Positions 9,283 through 19,924 of a stretch of DNA of 22,219 bases are shown here, in pieces. Numbering within the stretch: the first letter of the stretch is position 1; the number at the start of each line of letters is the position of its first letter. The notes under the pieces are model-generated. The model did no database searches. It was not told the origin of the DNA and saw nothing but the letters and a program-made list of their open reading frames with translations. Origin of the DNA: Nephromyces sp. MM_2019 (taxonomy: Eukaryota > Apicomplexa > Aconoidasida > Nephromycida); assembly GCA_015657535.1 (NCBI GenBank), contig JADHZB010002015.1, forward strand, positions 6,754 through 28,972. Reading direction: 5' to 3'. A program made the position numbers and the translations under genes.

Positions 9283-9526
9283 CTGAAAATACCACCCCCA
9301 GACCCGTGCATCCTAAGCACCACCCATGAAACCCCAACCCCAAGCACTCCCCCCTCTAGACTCCTTATGACACCCATCCCAAAAAACCCCATTACCAACA
9401 ACCTCTCCAAACCCGCATGCTCAAATCCCCACCACTAAAACTTCTTACAAGTTTCATGTAGAATGAGCTTCTACAATGTTGTTCATATAACACGCTAGGC
9501 TATACACCCACTGTAGGTTGCTTTAC

Positions 9527-9793
9527 AGGGGAGGAGTTATCAGAAAAAAGGGATTTTGAGACATTCCAGAAGACACCCAAGGCAATCACTAAGTAACTAC
9601 AAGTTTCCCTACTCATTGATACATTTTAGCTCTATCCATCAAATCCACCTTTTCGTACATTTTGTATGAAATTTTCATATATTCATTGTGTAGAGATTCT
9701 ACACACAAGAATCTGTACAATGAAGTCTTCTCTCTGCTGCTGCCTGATGCGATGGCAAGTAGTGAAGCCGCTCACATTCGTGGAGAGCCATTA
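9527..9793 (-). CDS. Candidate two-exon coding segment, minus strand
   Basis: Exon 9793-9707 follows the acceptor CTCTACACACCCTACCAG and reads MALHECERLHYLPSHQAAAE then RRLHCTDS before donor GTGTGT in phase 1. Exon 9588-9527 follows GTTACTTAG and reads IALGVFWNVSKSLFSDNSSP before donor GTAAAG in phase 0. The junction codon is TTG (Leu), so the phases match. The plus strand is also open at 9703-9797 (NLYNEVFSLLLPDAMASSEA) with donor CTG|GTAGGG, so the strand is not certain. Upstream sense sequence is GT-rich, favouring the minus strand. No known family. Confidence 0.35.
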
Positions 9794-9799
9794 CTGGTA

Positions 9800-10500
9800 G
9801 GGTGTGTAGAGGGTAATAACACACACAAGGAGGGGCGAGAGGCGATTAACACACGTGAAACTAAATGCACACACACTAACAACTACTAAACCACACAAGG
9901 GGCATTAACGCGAATGCAGACACCAACGCACAGAGCTATCAGCTAGCAAACATACAGGTGACAACAGACACACGATCAGATGCCGAAATATACACAGGCG
10001 CTACCACGCGCACTCAATCCGCGAACACTGACGCGAACACACACCCATACGGACATCAACTGTCAAAGCACATGCATGTATAAACACCCACACGAACATC
10101 AATCGGCACACGCAGGCACGAACACACGGACACACGGACACCAGCTGTAGACACCCTGGCACCAACACGTACACACGGCCTGCCTTTAATCGAAACAAAG
10201 CCTCCAAAACACACGAGCACCAGTACAATTAACACATACCTACTAACACTAAAAAGCTCTTCTCACCTCTAACCACATGCATCCCGCCAGCCCCCCCTGG
10301 CTACCCACAACAAACACCCTCCAATCTCCCCTACACGTCCCACAAAGAAGATCAACATCCTTCCCGCACCGCATCAACGCTGCCTCACTCGCTGACCTAA
10401 CCCCTCTTCTTCTTCCTCCCTATTCTTGTAATCAGTACGTCACAAGTACAACACTTTACATACACATCCACCAACTAGATATTTCCACCCTGTCGGCTAG
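9800..10500. other. CA-rich DNA grading into a pyrimidine-rich stretch, no firm gene
   Basis: 9830-10260 is CA-rich, with recurring ACACGAACATCAA-like words near 10030-10140. 10265-10430 is C/CT-rich (CCAGCCCCCCCTGGC, CTTCTTCTTCCTCCC). A plus-strand frame at 10277-10558 is open but lacks splice or start support beyond one ATG. Confidence 0.4.
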
Positions 10501-10504
10501 ACCT

Positions 10505-10560
10505 TTACTCCATCAAAACAGGAAAGAAGTCTCTATATGCTTCATCCAAAGAAGCTAACG
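10505..10560 (-). CDS. Candidate C-terminal exon (LASLDEAYRDFFPVLME stop), minus strand
   Basis: The frame is open from about 10575 on the minus strand and ends at TAA 10507-10505. An AG at CGGCCAG could be the acceptor, with phase 1. The peptide looks like a real acidic C-terminus rather than repeat translation, but the acceptor lacks a pyrimidine tract and no partner exon was found. Confidence 0.2.
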
Positions 10561-10639
10561 CTGGCCGACAATCACTTCATCTTGTGATTATCAGGTCCAA
10601 TATTTTTGATGTAGAGGAGGTAGAAATTTTGACCGCATG

Positions 10640-10832
10640 TGGAAGATGTATTTTTGTGTCTGCATGTGAAGGATGTGTTTTTGTATGAGCATGTAAAGGA
10701 TGTGTTTTTGTATGAGCATGTAAAGGATGTACTTTTGTATGAGCATGTAAAGGATGTGTTTTTGTATGAGCATGTCAAGCATGTGTTTTTGTATGAGTAC
10801 GTGAAGCATGTGTTTTTGTGCGCATATGGAGG
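10640..10832. repeat. 27-bp minisatellite, about seven units
   Basis: The unit GATGTGTTTTTGTATGAGCA plus TGTAAAG repeats head to tail, with the second to fifth copies nearly identical and outer copies decayed. The period is nine codons and at least three frames on the two strands stay open. On the plus strand it reads DVFLYEHVK repeatedly, and the eighth codon varies only at its third base (GTA, GTC, GTG). No ATG or good splice site frames it on the plus strand. A minus-strand frame at 10994-10572 (140 codons, ATG start) also spans it. Confidence 0.9.
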
Positions 10833-10839
10833 TTGACTT

Positions 10840-11477
10840 ATTTTATGTTCATAAAGACTGCTTTTATAAGGAGTATGATTGTCGAGATCATTGAGCTTTG
10901 CAAGATTCAAGTTCTGTCTGATGACGTCATAGAATTTGATTGTATAATAAATAAAGCTATTTAATTCTATATATTTGCTATTGTATATAAGCATCTATTT
11001 GTGGTGAATATCATCCTCTTTAGTGGCAATGCTACCACAAGTTTATGCGGTGACTATCATCCTTAGTAAATGTACTTCAAGCGCACATCTAGTTATATGT
11101 GCCAGTAATCTATATCAGTATATATGCGTTTATATATCTGTATATAATGAGTGATTACCTGCATCCTCAGTAAATCATGTTTTGCATGTATATTGGCATC
11201 TATCCCCATCCTCCACGATAATAAAACGTCTTAACCAAACAATTATTAATCATGCCAACTTTTTATTCGAAATAAAAAATACAATGAAAACATGTATACA
11301 GATGAGTAGCGTATATCCTCCGTATACACAGCATAAAGCTTAGTTGGTTTCTATCTGCCTAAAAAGAAAAGCATGTGTAAACTAACCGTATCGATTAGCA
11401 TCTTCCTCATAATCTATATTTGAAAGCTTCTTTTCTCCTTCCATATAAACATCTTGTGTCTCCAATCACTCTGACAG
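10840..11477. other. AT-rich intergenic region upstream of the membrane-protein gene
   Basis: Almost free of CA/GT microsatellites; contains a TGATGACGTCATAG word at about 10918-10931 and many TATATA stretches. The promoter and 5' UTR of the gene starting at 11478 should be here. No other gene seen. Confidence 0.6.
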
Positions 11478-14400
11478 ATGACATCAAAAATGGGTAATCA
11501 CGCCTTAATCATTACGATATTCGCATTTGCGTCTATTGTAAACGCGCTACCAGATATGACCGAATTGTCAAAGGATTATCGCGCAGGTTAGAAGGTTGTC
11601 CGGAAATATATATTTCAGTTTCATTAAATCAGTTTATCACTAATGTATACGCAATTTTGATTATCTCAGTTTGATATCTACATGATTATATCACTCTCAA
11701 CATAGGCGTAGCGTGTGTGCGAGTTTAAATATCTCAATTTATCATTGATTCACGATTAGTTCTTATGAAAAATTAAGATGCTTGAATGAGCCACTACATG
11801 AACGTGTATCGAACTTGCGATTGGTTAATTACAAAACCAACAATGAACACAATACAATCCAGTTTAAAATATAAAAATCGATGGCTTAATCAATTATGAT
11901 CGCTTCAGGAAAGATTCTATTGCGCAATATCGTTATTCCTACCAAATGTTCACATAAATAAGGATATAGTTTAATCCTCAAATACTTTCACACTGTCGTA
12001 AACTCTAATCTATACCGCATTAGCTTGGTTTTACCTGTTGTAGAATCTCAATTAAATTCACACATATCTACCTACAGGTACTACTCTACTCTCGGAAAAT
12101 TCTACTATGATAAACGGCAAGGAGCGATGTACACGATCTGAATATCTCAGCCATTTCGCGACAGAAGCGCTGTCATTATCAAGCAAAATCTTTGAATCCA
12201 ATCAGCGCGCTATTAATTCCATCATAGCAACACCAAACTATCACTCTAAGCCCGCCTTTACTCATCTGAGTAAGTTGTAGTTCGTATCCTTCAGTTGTTA
12301 TAACGTATATCCTGCATAATCATGTGATGTTTTGCGATGATGTCATATGTTTATGACATGGATTTGACCTGCTTCAGAATACAATTATGCATGTGTGATC
12401 TTATAATTAGTTGTGTTAAGTTCTGCGTAAAGATCTTCTATGTCAAATGTCTTCTCGCATCTATTCTAGTAGGCGTCTTTGGAACAATGTATTGGAATAT
12501 CATTGATTTAAGTTATGATGTGTGTGCATCAGATTAATCTTCTTTCTTATCTGCATCTGTCGTATCTTCTCTTACGCTGGATATTTATCCTAAGATTAGC
12601 AGAGTCAAAACTCTATTATATCTAATCTCATAAACTCAACAGAAAAGCAAGCTAATTAACCTTTAAATCATATCCAAGTCTTCAATTGAATTTCTTTAGT
12701 TTTTCATTCGTGTCACAGAAATACGTATCTAAATTTTCTGCATAACGTGAGGCACATGAAACTAGGCACTTCATGAAAAAATGGGATAATACATATGTTA
12801 TTATATACTTCCAACCACAGCTCCTGCCCTGGGATATGCTGTCGAGGAACATCCTACTCCTGAAGGATTCTCTTCATGTGTGTACGAATATGATGCCGAA
12901 TATAGAACTCAAGCTGAAGGCTTGCACATGGATTGGTAAGTTCTAGCATATTATTAGTTTGACACAATATTTGTAGATGGCGAAAAATAACGATGTTAAG
13001 TTTGTTGATATCTGTAAAATACATTCTTAGCTATAATAAAGTATGAAGTTTTACTAGATTGGATATCACAAATATCTCTTGAATATCATGTCTCTGATAT
13101 CAGAGATCTATCTCCTAACTGGTGTCTCCAATATCAACAGTATCACTAGTATATTTAGTGTCCAGCAAATCTATTTTCATGTATATCCCTAATATGATTA
13201 ATGACATTAATCTCCCTTGCGTCTCATATGGCTATGGTAAATCTCTTAAGTCATTAGCTTCTCTCCGAATCTCTGCTTTATCTATCACGTTATAATTTCA
13301 TATATCTCAAATCCTTATTGATTACAGAATATCACTCAGCCATTTCCACACACATTAAATTGTATGAAAATGCCATGTCAATCATAATTTCTATATATTC
13401 CTTACCTAATAGCTAAATGCTACGCATAACTACCACAAAAACTCTCTCTACACAGATTCTAATGAAAGAGACAACATGTATATCATATCACTTCAGTTTA
13501 TTTTGCATAGCTTCATATATTTGCATGTCATGCAATTGGACATTAGTTATTGCACTTATTGCATTGAAATACGTGGAAAATACAAGTCATCTGTAAATGT
13601 GTGTGCAGGATCTCCTACGGCAATTCGTTGACCGCCGACTCCGAGTCCATAAAACATCTATTCTACAACTTTGATGAAGAAATTCTATGTCAAGAGGTCC
13701 AATACAATAAAACATATGAGAATGTTCCTAGTGTGATATACTCCTCAGTCGCACATAGCATACCTGGAGAAAGCTCTGCTGTCTTCACTTGGGTGCAAGA
13801 TGTTGGAAAGGAAAAACTCAAGGTCAGTATATGCTACGATCTTAGATATGTCTATAGTTGAATTAAACAATAGAAGGGATCACTGTACTTTATTTCACTT
13901 AGCTCGTACAATATACATTTGTATATAATGTTTGAACTTCGAGACACATCAGAGAACTAATCAATTATAAATATGCCTTTATATACATAAGCACATATAA
14001 ACTGAGTTGCATATGCATGTAGTGTTGAGCACAATTTTGAACAATAGACGCATCTCTAGAATTAGCACAACGTTCATCCATTACAGGCATCTCCAGTCAC
14101 CTGTGTACGGGAGAATTAAAGAAGCTAGAGTAAGATAGCAAAATAAATCGTTTAAACGATTTATGGTGGCGACTAACGATAAATTAGGCATATGCTGTAT
14201 TGTGTGTTTTCTTTGAAATAATATATCTTAAATTATATTGCACAACACAACTTCACAAAAATATAAACATTAAAAGCTAATCATAGTTACCACACGAAAA
14301 GTGCATACGTAAAGTCGAAAAATTAACTCTTCCCCACGAAGGAACCAAATCAACAATCAAGAAATCACATGCTATATATATTCGTGATCAACTCGCACGC

Positions 14401-17400
14401 ATGCATATCGCAACATAACATTGCATCTTCAAAGTTATTACAAATGGAATATTAGTCGCACTCTGCATAGTAATACTCAAACTTTTTAACCCAGGATATC
14501 ACTGCATAAAAATACTCATACGCGCCTCAGTCGCCGGAATCAACACATTTATCGCATGTATGCTATACTTCCCTTATAATCATATTTCCTTCTAATCTCA
14601 TACTCAAGGTTCATATACCCTTATTCAAGATTCAAAAACCACAACCCAACCTCTATAACACAAAACGTCACTATTTACACGAAATTGTCTGTTGAAATTT
14701 TCAGGTATGCTACGTAAAGGATTCACAAGCAAAAGCCACTGTAGCAAAGAAGGCCGCTAAGAAGCCCACTAAGGCAACCTCTCAGAAGCAAACGGTAACG
14801 AATAAGAAGGCCTCTGCCGAGGCCGACAGGACAGCTCTTGAGAAAGCCTTGGCAAAGGTATCGCAAACTCAAGAAGATGATATCGACCCAGCCAATAGAT
14901 ACTACGCAGCTAGAGATCCACCTAGGATTGTAGGACGTGAGGATCCTGCACATCCGGAATACGAACCTGTAAGGGGTTATCGTCCTCAGATTCCAGGTAG
15001 ACCTCAAAGTCCAATTGCCCCTGTTCCTGTGCGTTATTCCCCGATACCTCACCCGCAAGTTCCTCATTCGAGTGACTCTGAAGATGACGCAGAACCTGAT
15101 TATGAACCAGTTCAACGCGAGCCGTTAGAGCCACAAGCGCCCCGTCGGATGTTGCAAGCAGATGAATCAAAGGATAAAGTCAAGGAGGATAAAGTCAAGC
15201 AGGATAAAGTCAAGCAAGCCAGAGCTTCTAAGGTATCTTCCATTGAAGTGAATCTTTTAGTATTCGATGCCAAGACTGTTGCGGCTGGTTCCATGAAGGA
15301 TAAGGTATCAAAGAAGAAGTTCTTTACCGGCAAAGTGGATAATAAGATCGGAAGTAACATTCGTTATGCCTGCCAGAGTGTGTCTTTCAACGATAGCAAA
15401 TACGTGCACGTACCTAACGTAGTAGCTTCAATCACTGTAAGCGCTGAAGGGAACAAAGACCAAAGTCAGTTGATGGCGAACTCTGGATGGATTGAAGAGA
15501 AATCTGAGCATGGATTTACTGTGAGTGTGATATGAGTGGTGATATAGAATAGGAGGGTGATTAGTAATTGGTTGATTTTAGATATTGCGGTTAGAGGAAT
15601 GAATAGCAAATTTCTTGATATGCATCTACTAAGCGATTAGGAGGAAGATAGTTGGTGTAGAATCGTTATATGTGTTATGTAGGAGTAATTAAAAGGTGAT
15701 AATTGTTTGTATGTTGAGGGGTTGTGATCCCGTGTAGGATTTTTTTTAATTGTATCTGTTCAATTGTATGCAACATCACTTTGTGCATGCGGCAGATCGT
15801 CTGCATGAATGATATCGTCATTAAACTGCTCTTATAACCTATTAGCTACAATTTTAATAGTATATTTGTAAATTGATTTCTGCTTAATCCAACTAAATTA
15901 CGTGTTTCCAATCTTCAAAAAGCGTGTAGCTCTTAAAACTGGAAACGTGCTCTACGATTCGACCTATATTTCCTATCATTGTTTTGATCTATATCTCGCC
16001 AATGTATTGCTATATGTGTATATTGATTACCGTCTTTATATGTGCACTCTGAAAATAGCTGTACTGTCTGTATTGTGTTCGGTGAAGATAATACTGCAGT
16101 AGCATTAGCTTGTATGCTCCTATGTTCTTGTGCTCAGTACTGTTTTGCTCGACCCCCTGGAGCTAAAAAGCAGTTCCCAGCCGAAATGAAGTACAGTTTG
16201 AGTTACATGGCTTATGAAGAAGATTCTTTTGATACGCCCGAATTGGTGGAGTAAGTGTGTATTAGCGTCTAGTTACCTATTTTTTTGTATATTTTTATAT
16301 TGCTGCTTGTATTCATATTGCTCTATGTGATAGCATGCTTGTGTGTTTGTTGCGGTGCTTTAAGTTGATTCATTTTTTACGATATATATGCCTAAAACCG
16401 AATGAATTATTCCTTGATATTGTACCATGTGTTCCCTTGGGATGTATGACCTAAGCTCCACATCAGCCAGAACAAAGATAGAAATGTTTGACGCACAACA
16501 AACACAAACCTCACCCAGACCAATCGTAAAACGCAATATACGGACACTAATAAAACACGTCTATTGTACACACAATACTCAGAGGTGCCTAGCTCCAATG
16601 ATATGCAGTGTGCACACATATGAATGATGCATGCATACAAACACTCAACATATTCACATGCATCATTATAACATTCCAGTAAAATATATAATGTATAAGC
16701 ACACAGCTCACAAAAGTTTTTTTACTAATATAATCCTCCTGATGGTCTCAACTGCTCCTAGACGTGCGTCCTTCACTTCTTGCTGCCATGATGTATATTT
16801 CATATAGATGCATTGCATTTCGAATGACATTAATACACTGCACGCAGTACTTCATGATTAGCTTATATGTGTGTCTGATCTATCTCTTATCCCCACAGAT
16901 ATAGGAAGCGTCTGAATATATCCTTCGTGCTGAAACATGAAATTTATCACGAAGATAAGGAATCATACGCCACCGTTTTAGATGAAGTGCTAAAGCGTAC
17001 CTTTGGAGGTAGAGTTAATATTCCAGTTTAGTAGTATAGTTGTTAGATATAAGCCCCATGTTGATATTTTGTCTGTCTGTTAGTTTATTCACCAGTTTGT
17101 CTGGACGTATGGATGATAATGCATTTCAATATGGTGGTATTTTGGTCGTGTATGCATTTCGACGTTTGACAATGCGTATGTCTTTGTAGCTGTTCATATC
17201 ATATCAGCGTTCATATACACTATCTTCCCTTGAATTTCTGTCAATTATCTTATTTTATCCTCGTGAGTGGCTAACAAAATACACATTCATCATGGTGTGC
17301 CCTATCTATCCACTTGTGTCACATTTATGCCACTCTACCCAATTTTTGGCTTCCAGTATGTATTCTACATGTCATGCAGTCTCCTATCTATAATACCTAT

Positions 17401-19924
17401 CTTCCTGCCTCTTTCCTGTTCTCCACGTGTTACCTACCTCTTGCCCAGCTGTCTCCCGCCTTTCTCCCACTCTTCCATCATCTATGCACTTTGTCAAGAT
17501 ATTCTCTTCTATACCAAGCAGCTCCTCTACCCCTATAGCATTGTCATATGAGCTGCACAATTCTGTCTGCACTACAGAAAATTACGACAATGCGATCAAG
17601 TTGGTATACAAAGATCTATCTGGCGTCGAACCCATTATAACATACGCTTTACTGCATTACGGAACGGTATGTTACATTGTTTTGTGTGCGTGAGGATGGA
17701 AAAACGAAGAAAGATAGTTGCACGTGGTTGTCCAATTTACAGTCATAAACTAGAATATATTGCGATACGTAGTGGGAGATGATGTGAAATACTATCAGGG
17801 GCAATAAAGAGACATGTCATCAACCGTGTCTACGACATGGTTGATGACATGTCTGTTGAAGTGTTTGAGAATGTTTGGGAGTTAAGAAAGGATATCCGCC
17901 TTGTGCATCAAGTGCAATATATTATACGAAAGGATTGGGAACTTCCCAAAATCTCCAAAAAGTTTTCATAGCCTCCCACTTAAGCTTTTTATCTATGCCT
18001 ATTACAAAGTTCCATGATCCATGCACTCATTTTATCCTCAAAACCTACTTGCTTTGTGTTTTTAGATCTACATGAATAGCATACATTCTTTTCTTTTGGC
18101 AGCTGTATATCATTCTCAAGTACACCTAAAGTATTATTCTTCAATGAGTATATTAGTTGAATCCTACGTCGATGAATTCTCATTTTCTGTCTGTATATAT
18201 ATACCTCAGTTTAAAGATGGAGTGAAATCCAATATTTTTGTGCATGATCGTGCATGTGTCTTGCGGCTATCATCATGCATACGAATTAGCGTCTACCGAA
18301 CTGTGGGGTTTGAAAATATAGATGTACACGGTATAAACGACCCTAGCTAATTACTATGACTTGCAAAATATTCTATGCATTAAGAATATTATAATATTGT
18401 CATCGCCATTTCTTTATATATGTATTTCCTCTTGTTCTCATTATCAGGAAAATAGAGATACGACGGTTACCAGTCTCCATTCAATTTTTACCATCTTCAA
18501 CGAAGTTGAAAAGGGTTCGAATCAATTCGTTATAGATCCTGAAAAGATACAAGATTATGAAGACCTTTTGCCATATTTCTGTGCGTATGGAAACGTCTCT
18601 ACGGTATGTTTTATATCAATCTGTGTTAACTTGATTTGAGTTGTATTTAGGTCGATATGTGCCACGAATTCCCATTATGTATTTGTATGTTATTACACCA
18701 TCAATACATCTATCAATCTCCGTGTGATTAACTATTTTTGGATAATATATATAGAAAGGCTATGAAGTACAAGCGTATTTGTATGTGAGCAAGTGACAGC
18801 ACAAAGCACGTAATTAGGTGATATTGGTCGATACCTATGAAGCTATCGAAATGTCAAGAATTTTCTTCTCCCTTGTTATTTTTTCCTGCCTACTTACTTC
18901 TAGTTACTCTTATATATGCAAATTTATTCCCTCATCTACCTCTGTTATCTTGAAATCCTCCACATGCCATATCACCCCACTTGCGTCCTTCAGTTTGCTA
19001 CTACTGAGACTCACGATTTCAGCGAGGTTGATCTCACCGTGGATTGCACTGATAGAACTGATCCCACACCCAAGTCAGAGGACCAACCTAATAATATGAT
19101 TTGGCATCTTGAAGATGTGTTCATTGGCTGGGCACGCGCGTGCAGATACGATGCTAAGACTGGTGATTGTTCGTCCTCAGTATGTCAAGAAGATAAAATC
19201 AATCGTTTGTCTCGCGAGTATACTTCAAACACAGATTTTCTTCCATTGGCAGCAGCATGTCCAACAAAGAAGATCGACTATGTGTGCAACTACTATCCAT
19301 GCCAAGGAAATAGCGATAGCGGTTAGTACTCGCGTATGACTATGTGTCCCCGTCGTGACGGGTGTTGACGGTGTTCTGGTGTGATTGTCTTTGATTCTAT
19401 GGCGGTGGACACATACAACTATATATCTTTATCTCTTGTTTTCATTTTTTTTGCGTCCAACATAGTTGACAGTTTGTTAATTTTCTTGTGGTGCAACTAT
19501 GTATGTGTTGTACTAAGAAGGGTATGTTAAGTGCTTCTACTAAATTTTAGTAAATGGTGTATATCATCGAGCCTTCATCCTCTTGCCACATCCGTATATA
19601 AGCAAATCTCTTTTCTCTTGCATGTATGAGCTGCTTACAGCATACTGAATAAACAAACATACCAAACTTACCCAACGCAGCCCCACGTTCACCAAATTTT
19701 ACTATCTCATTCTTTAAATAATCGCCTGTAATCATTCTCTCATCCTCTTTCTCTGATCTGCAGAGCAATACCTAACTATCACTTCGGGCAGAAGTTCAGG
19801 TCTATCAACTGGAGCCATAGTAGGTATTGTTATTGCAGTTGTTGTAGTAATAGCTCTTGTATCTGGAGCTGTATACTTATGCCAACGTCGTACCAAGACA
19901 AAATTTGCGACTGTTGCTGTATAA
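11478..19924 (+). CDS. Subtelomeric 800-residue type I membrane protein, 11 exons, family not recognised
   Basis: Exons: 11478-11586, 12078-12269, 12821-12935, 13609-13822, 14705-15520, 16138-16250, 16899-17008, 17578-17666, 18448-18603, 18994-19321, 19764-19924. The joined length is 2403 nt, exactly in frame; all ten junctions keep phase and use GT-AG, with several GTAAGT, GTGAGT and GTATGT donors. Residues 1-23 form a signal peptide (hydrophobic ALIITIFAFASIV, cleavage likely after VNA). The ectodomain has 14 cysteines and five N-glycosylation sequons (Asn44, 172, 439, 526, 635). Exon 5 (211-482) opens with a Lys/Ala-rich stretch, then a Pro-rich part with two YEPV motifs, then KDKVKEDKVKQDKVKQ. 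Residues 384-490 resemble an H-type-lectin sheet (weak). Exon 10 (639-747) holds seven cysteines. Residues 764-786 form one membrane helix, followed by a short basic tail (787-800). It reads toward the telomere 2.3 kb away. A surface or secretory-organelle protein is inferred; a two-gene reading split at intron 5 is the main alternative. Confidence 0.85.
14143..14164. repeat. Perfect 22-bp palindrome in intron 4
   Basis: ATAAATCGTTT followed directly by its reverse complement, centred on TTTAAA. It lies in intron 4 of the membrane-protein gene. It could be a site for a dimeric DNA-binding protein or chance in AT-rich DNA. A shorter 16-bp palindrome around GATATC is at 13091-13106 in intron 3. 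Confidence 0.8.
17810..17854. repeat. 45-nt near-perfect inverted repeat (21-bp stem, 3-nt loop) in intron 8
   Basis: The left arm AGACATGTCATCAACC and the right arm GGTTGATGACATGTCT are exact reverse complements. Five further inner pairs (GTGTC with GACAT, one G-T wobble) leave only TAC as a loop. Length 45, symmetric, 20 of 21 positions Watson-Crick. In the transcript it would fold as a stable hairpin; in DNA it could extrude a cruciform. Confidence 0.9.

Noticed and set aside
12337..12537. Plus-strand ORF in intron 2 of the membrane-protein gene
   Set aside because: It lies between exons that join in phase without it.
17267..17551. Plus-strand ORF in intron 7
   Set aside because: Pyrimidine-rich intron sequence; the flanking exons 7 and 8 join in phase without it.
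18514..18523. GGTTCGAATC, a tRNA T-loop-like word
   Set aside because: It lies inside coding exon 9 and no acceptor, D or anticodon stems can be drawn around it.
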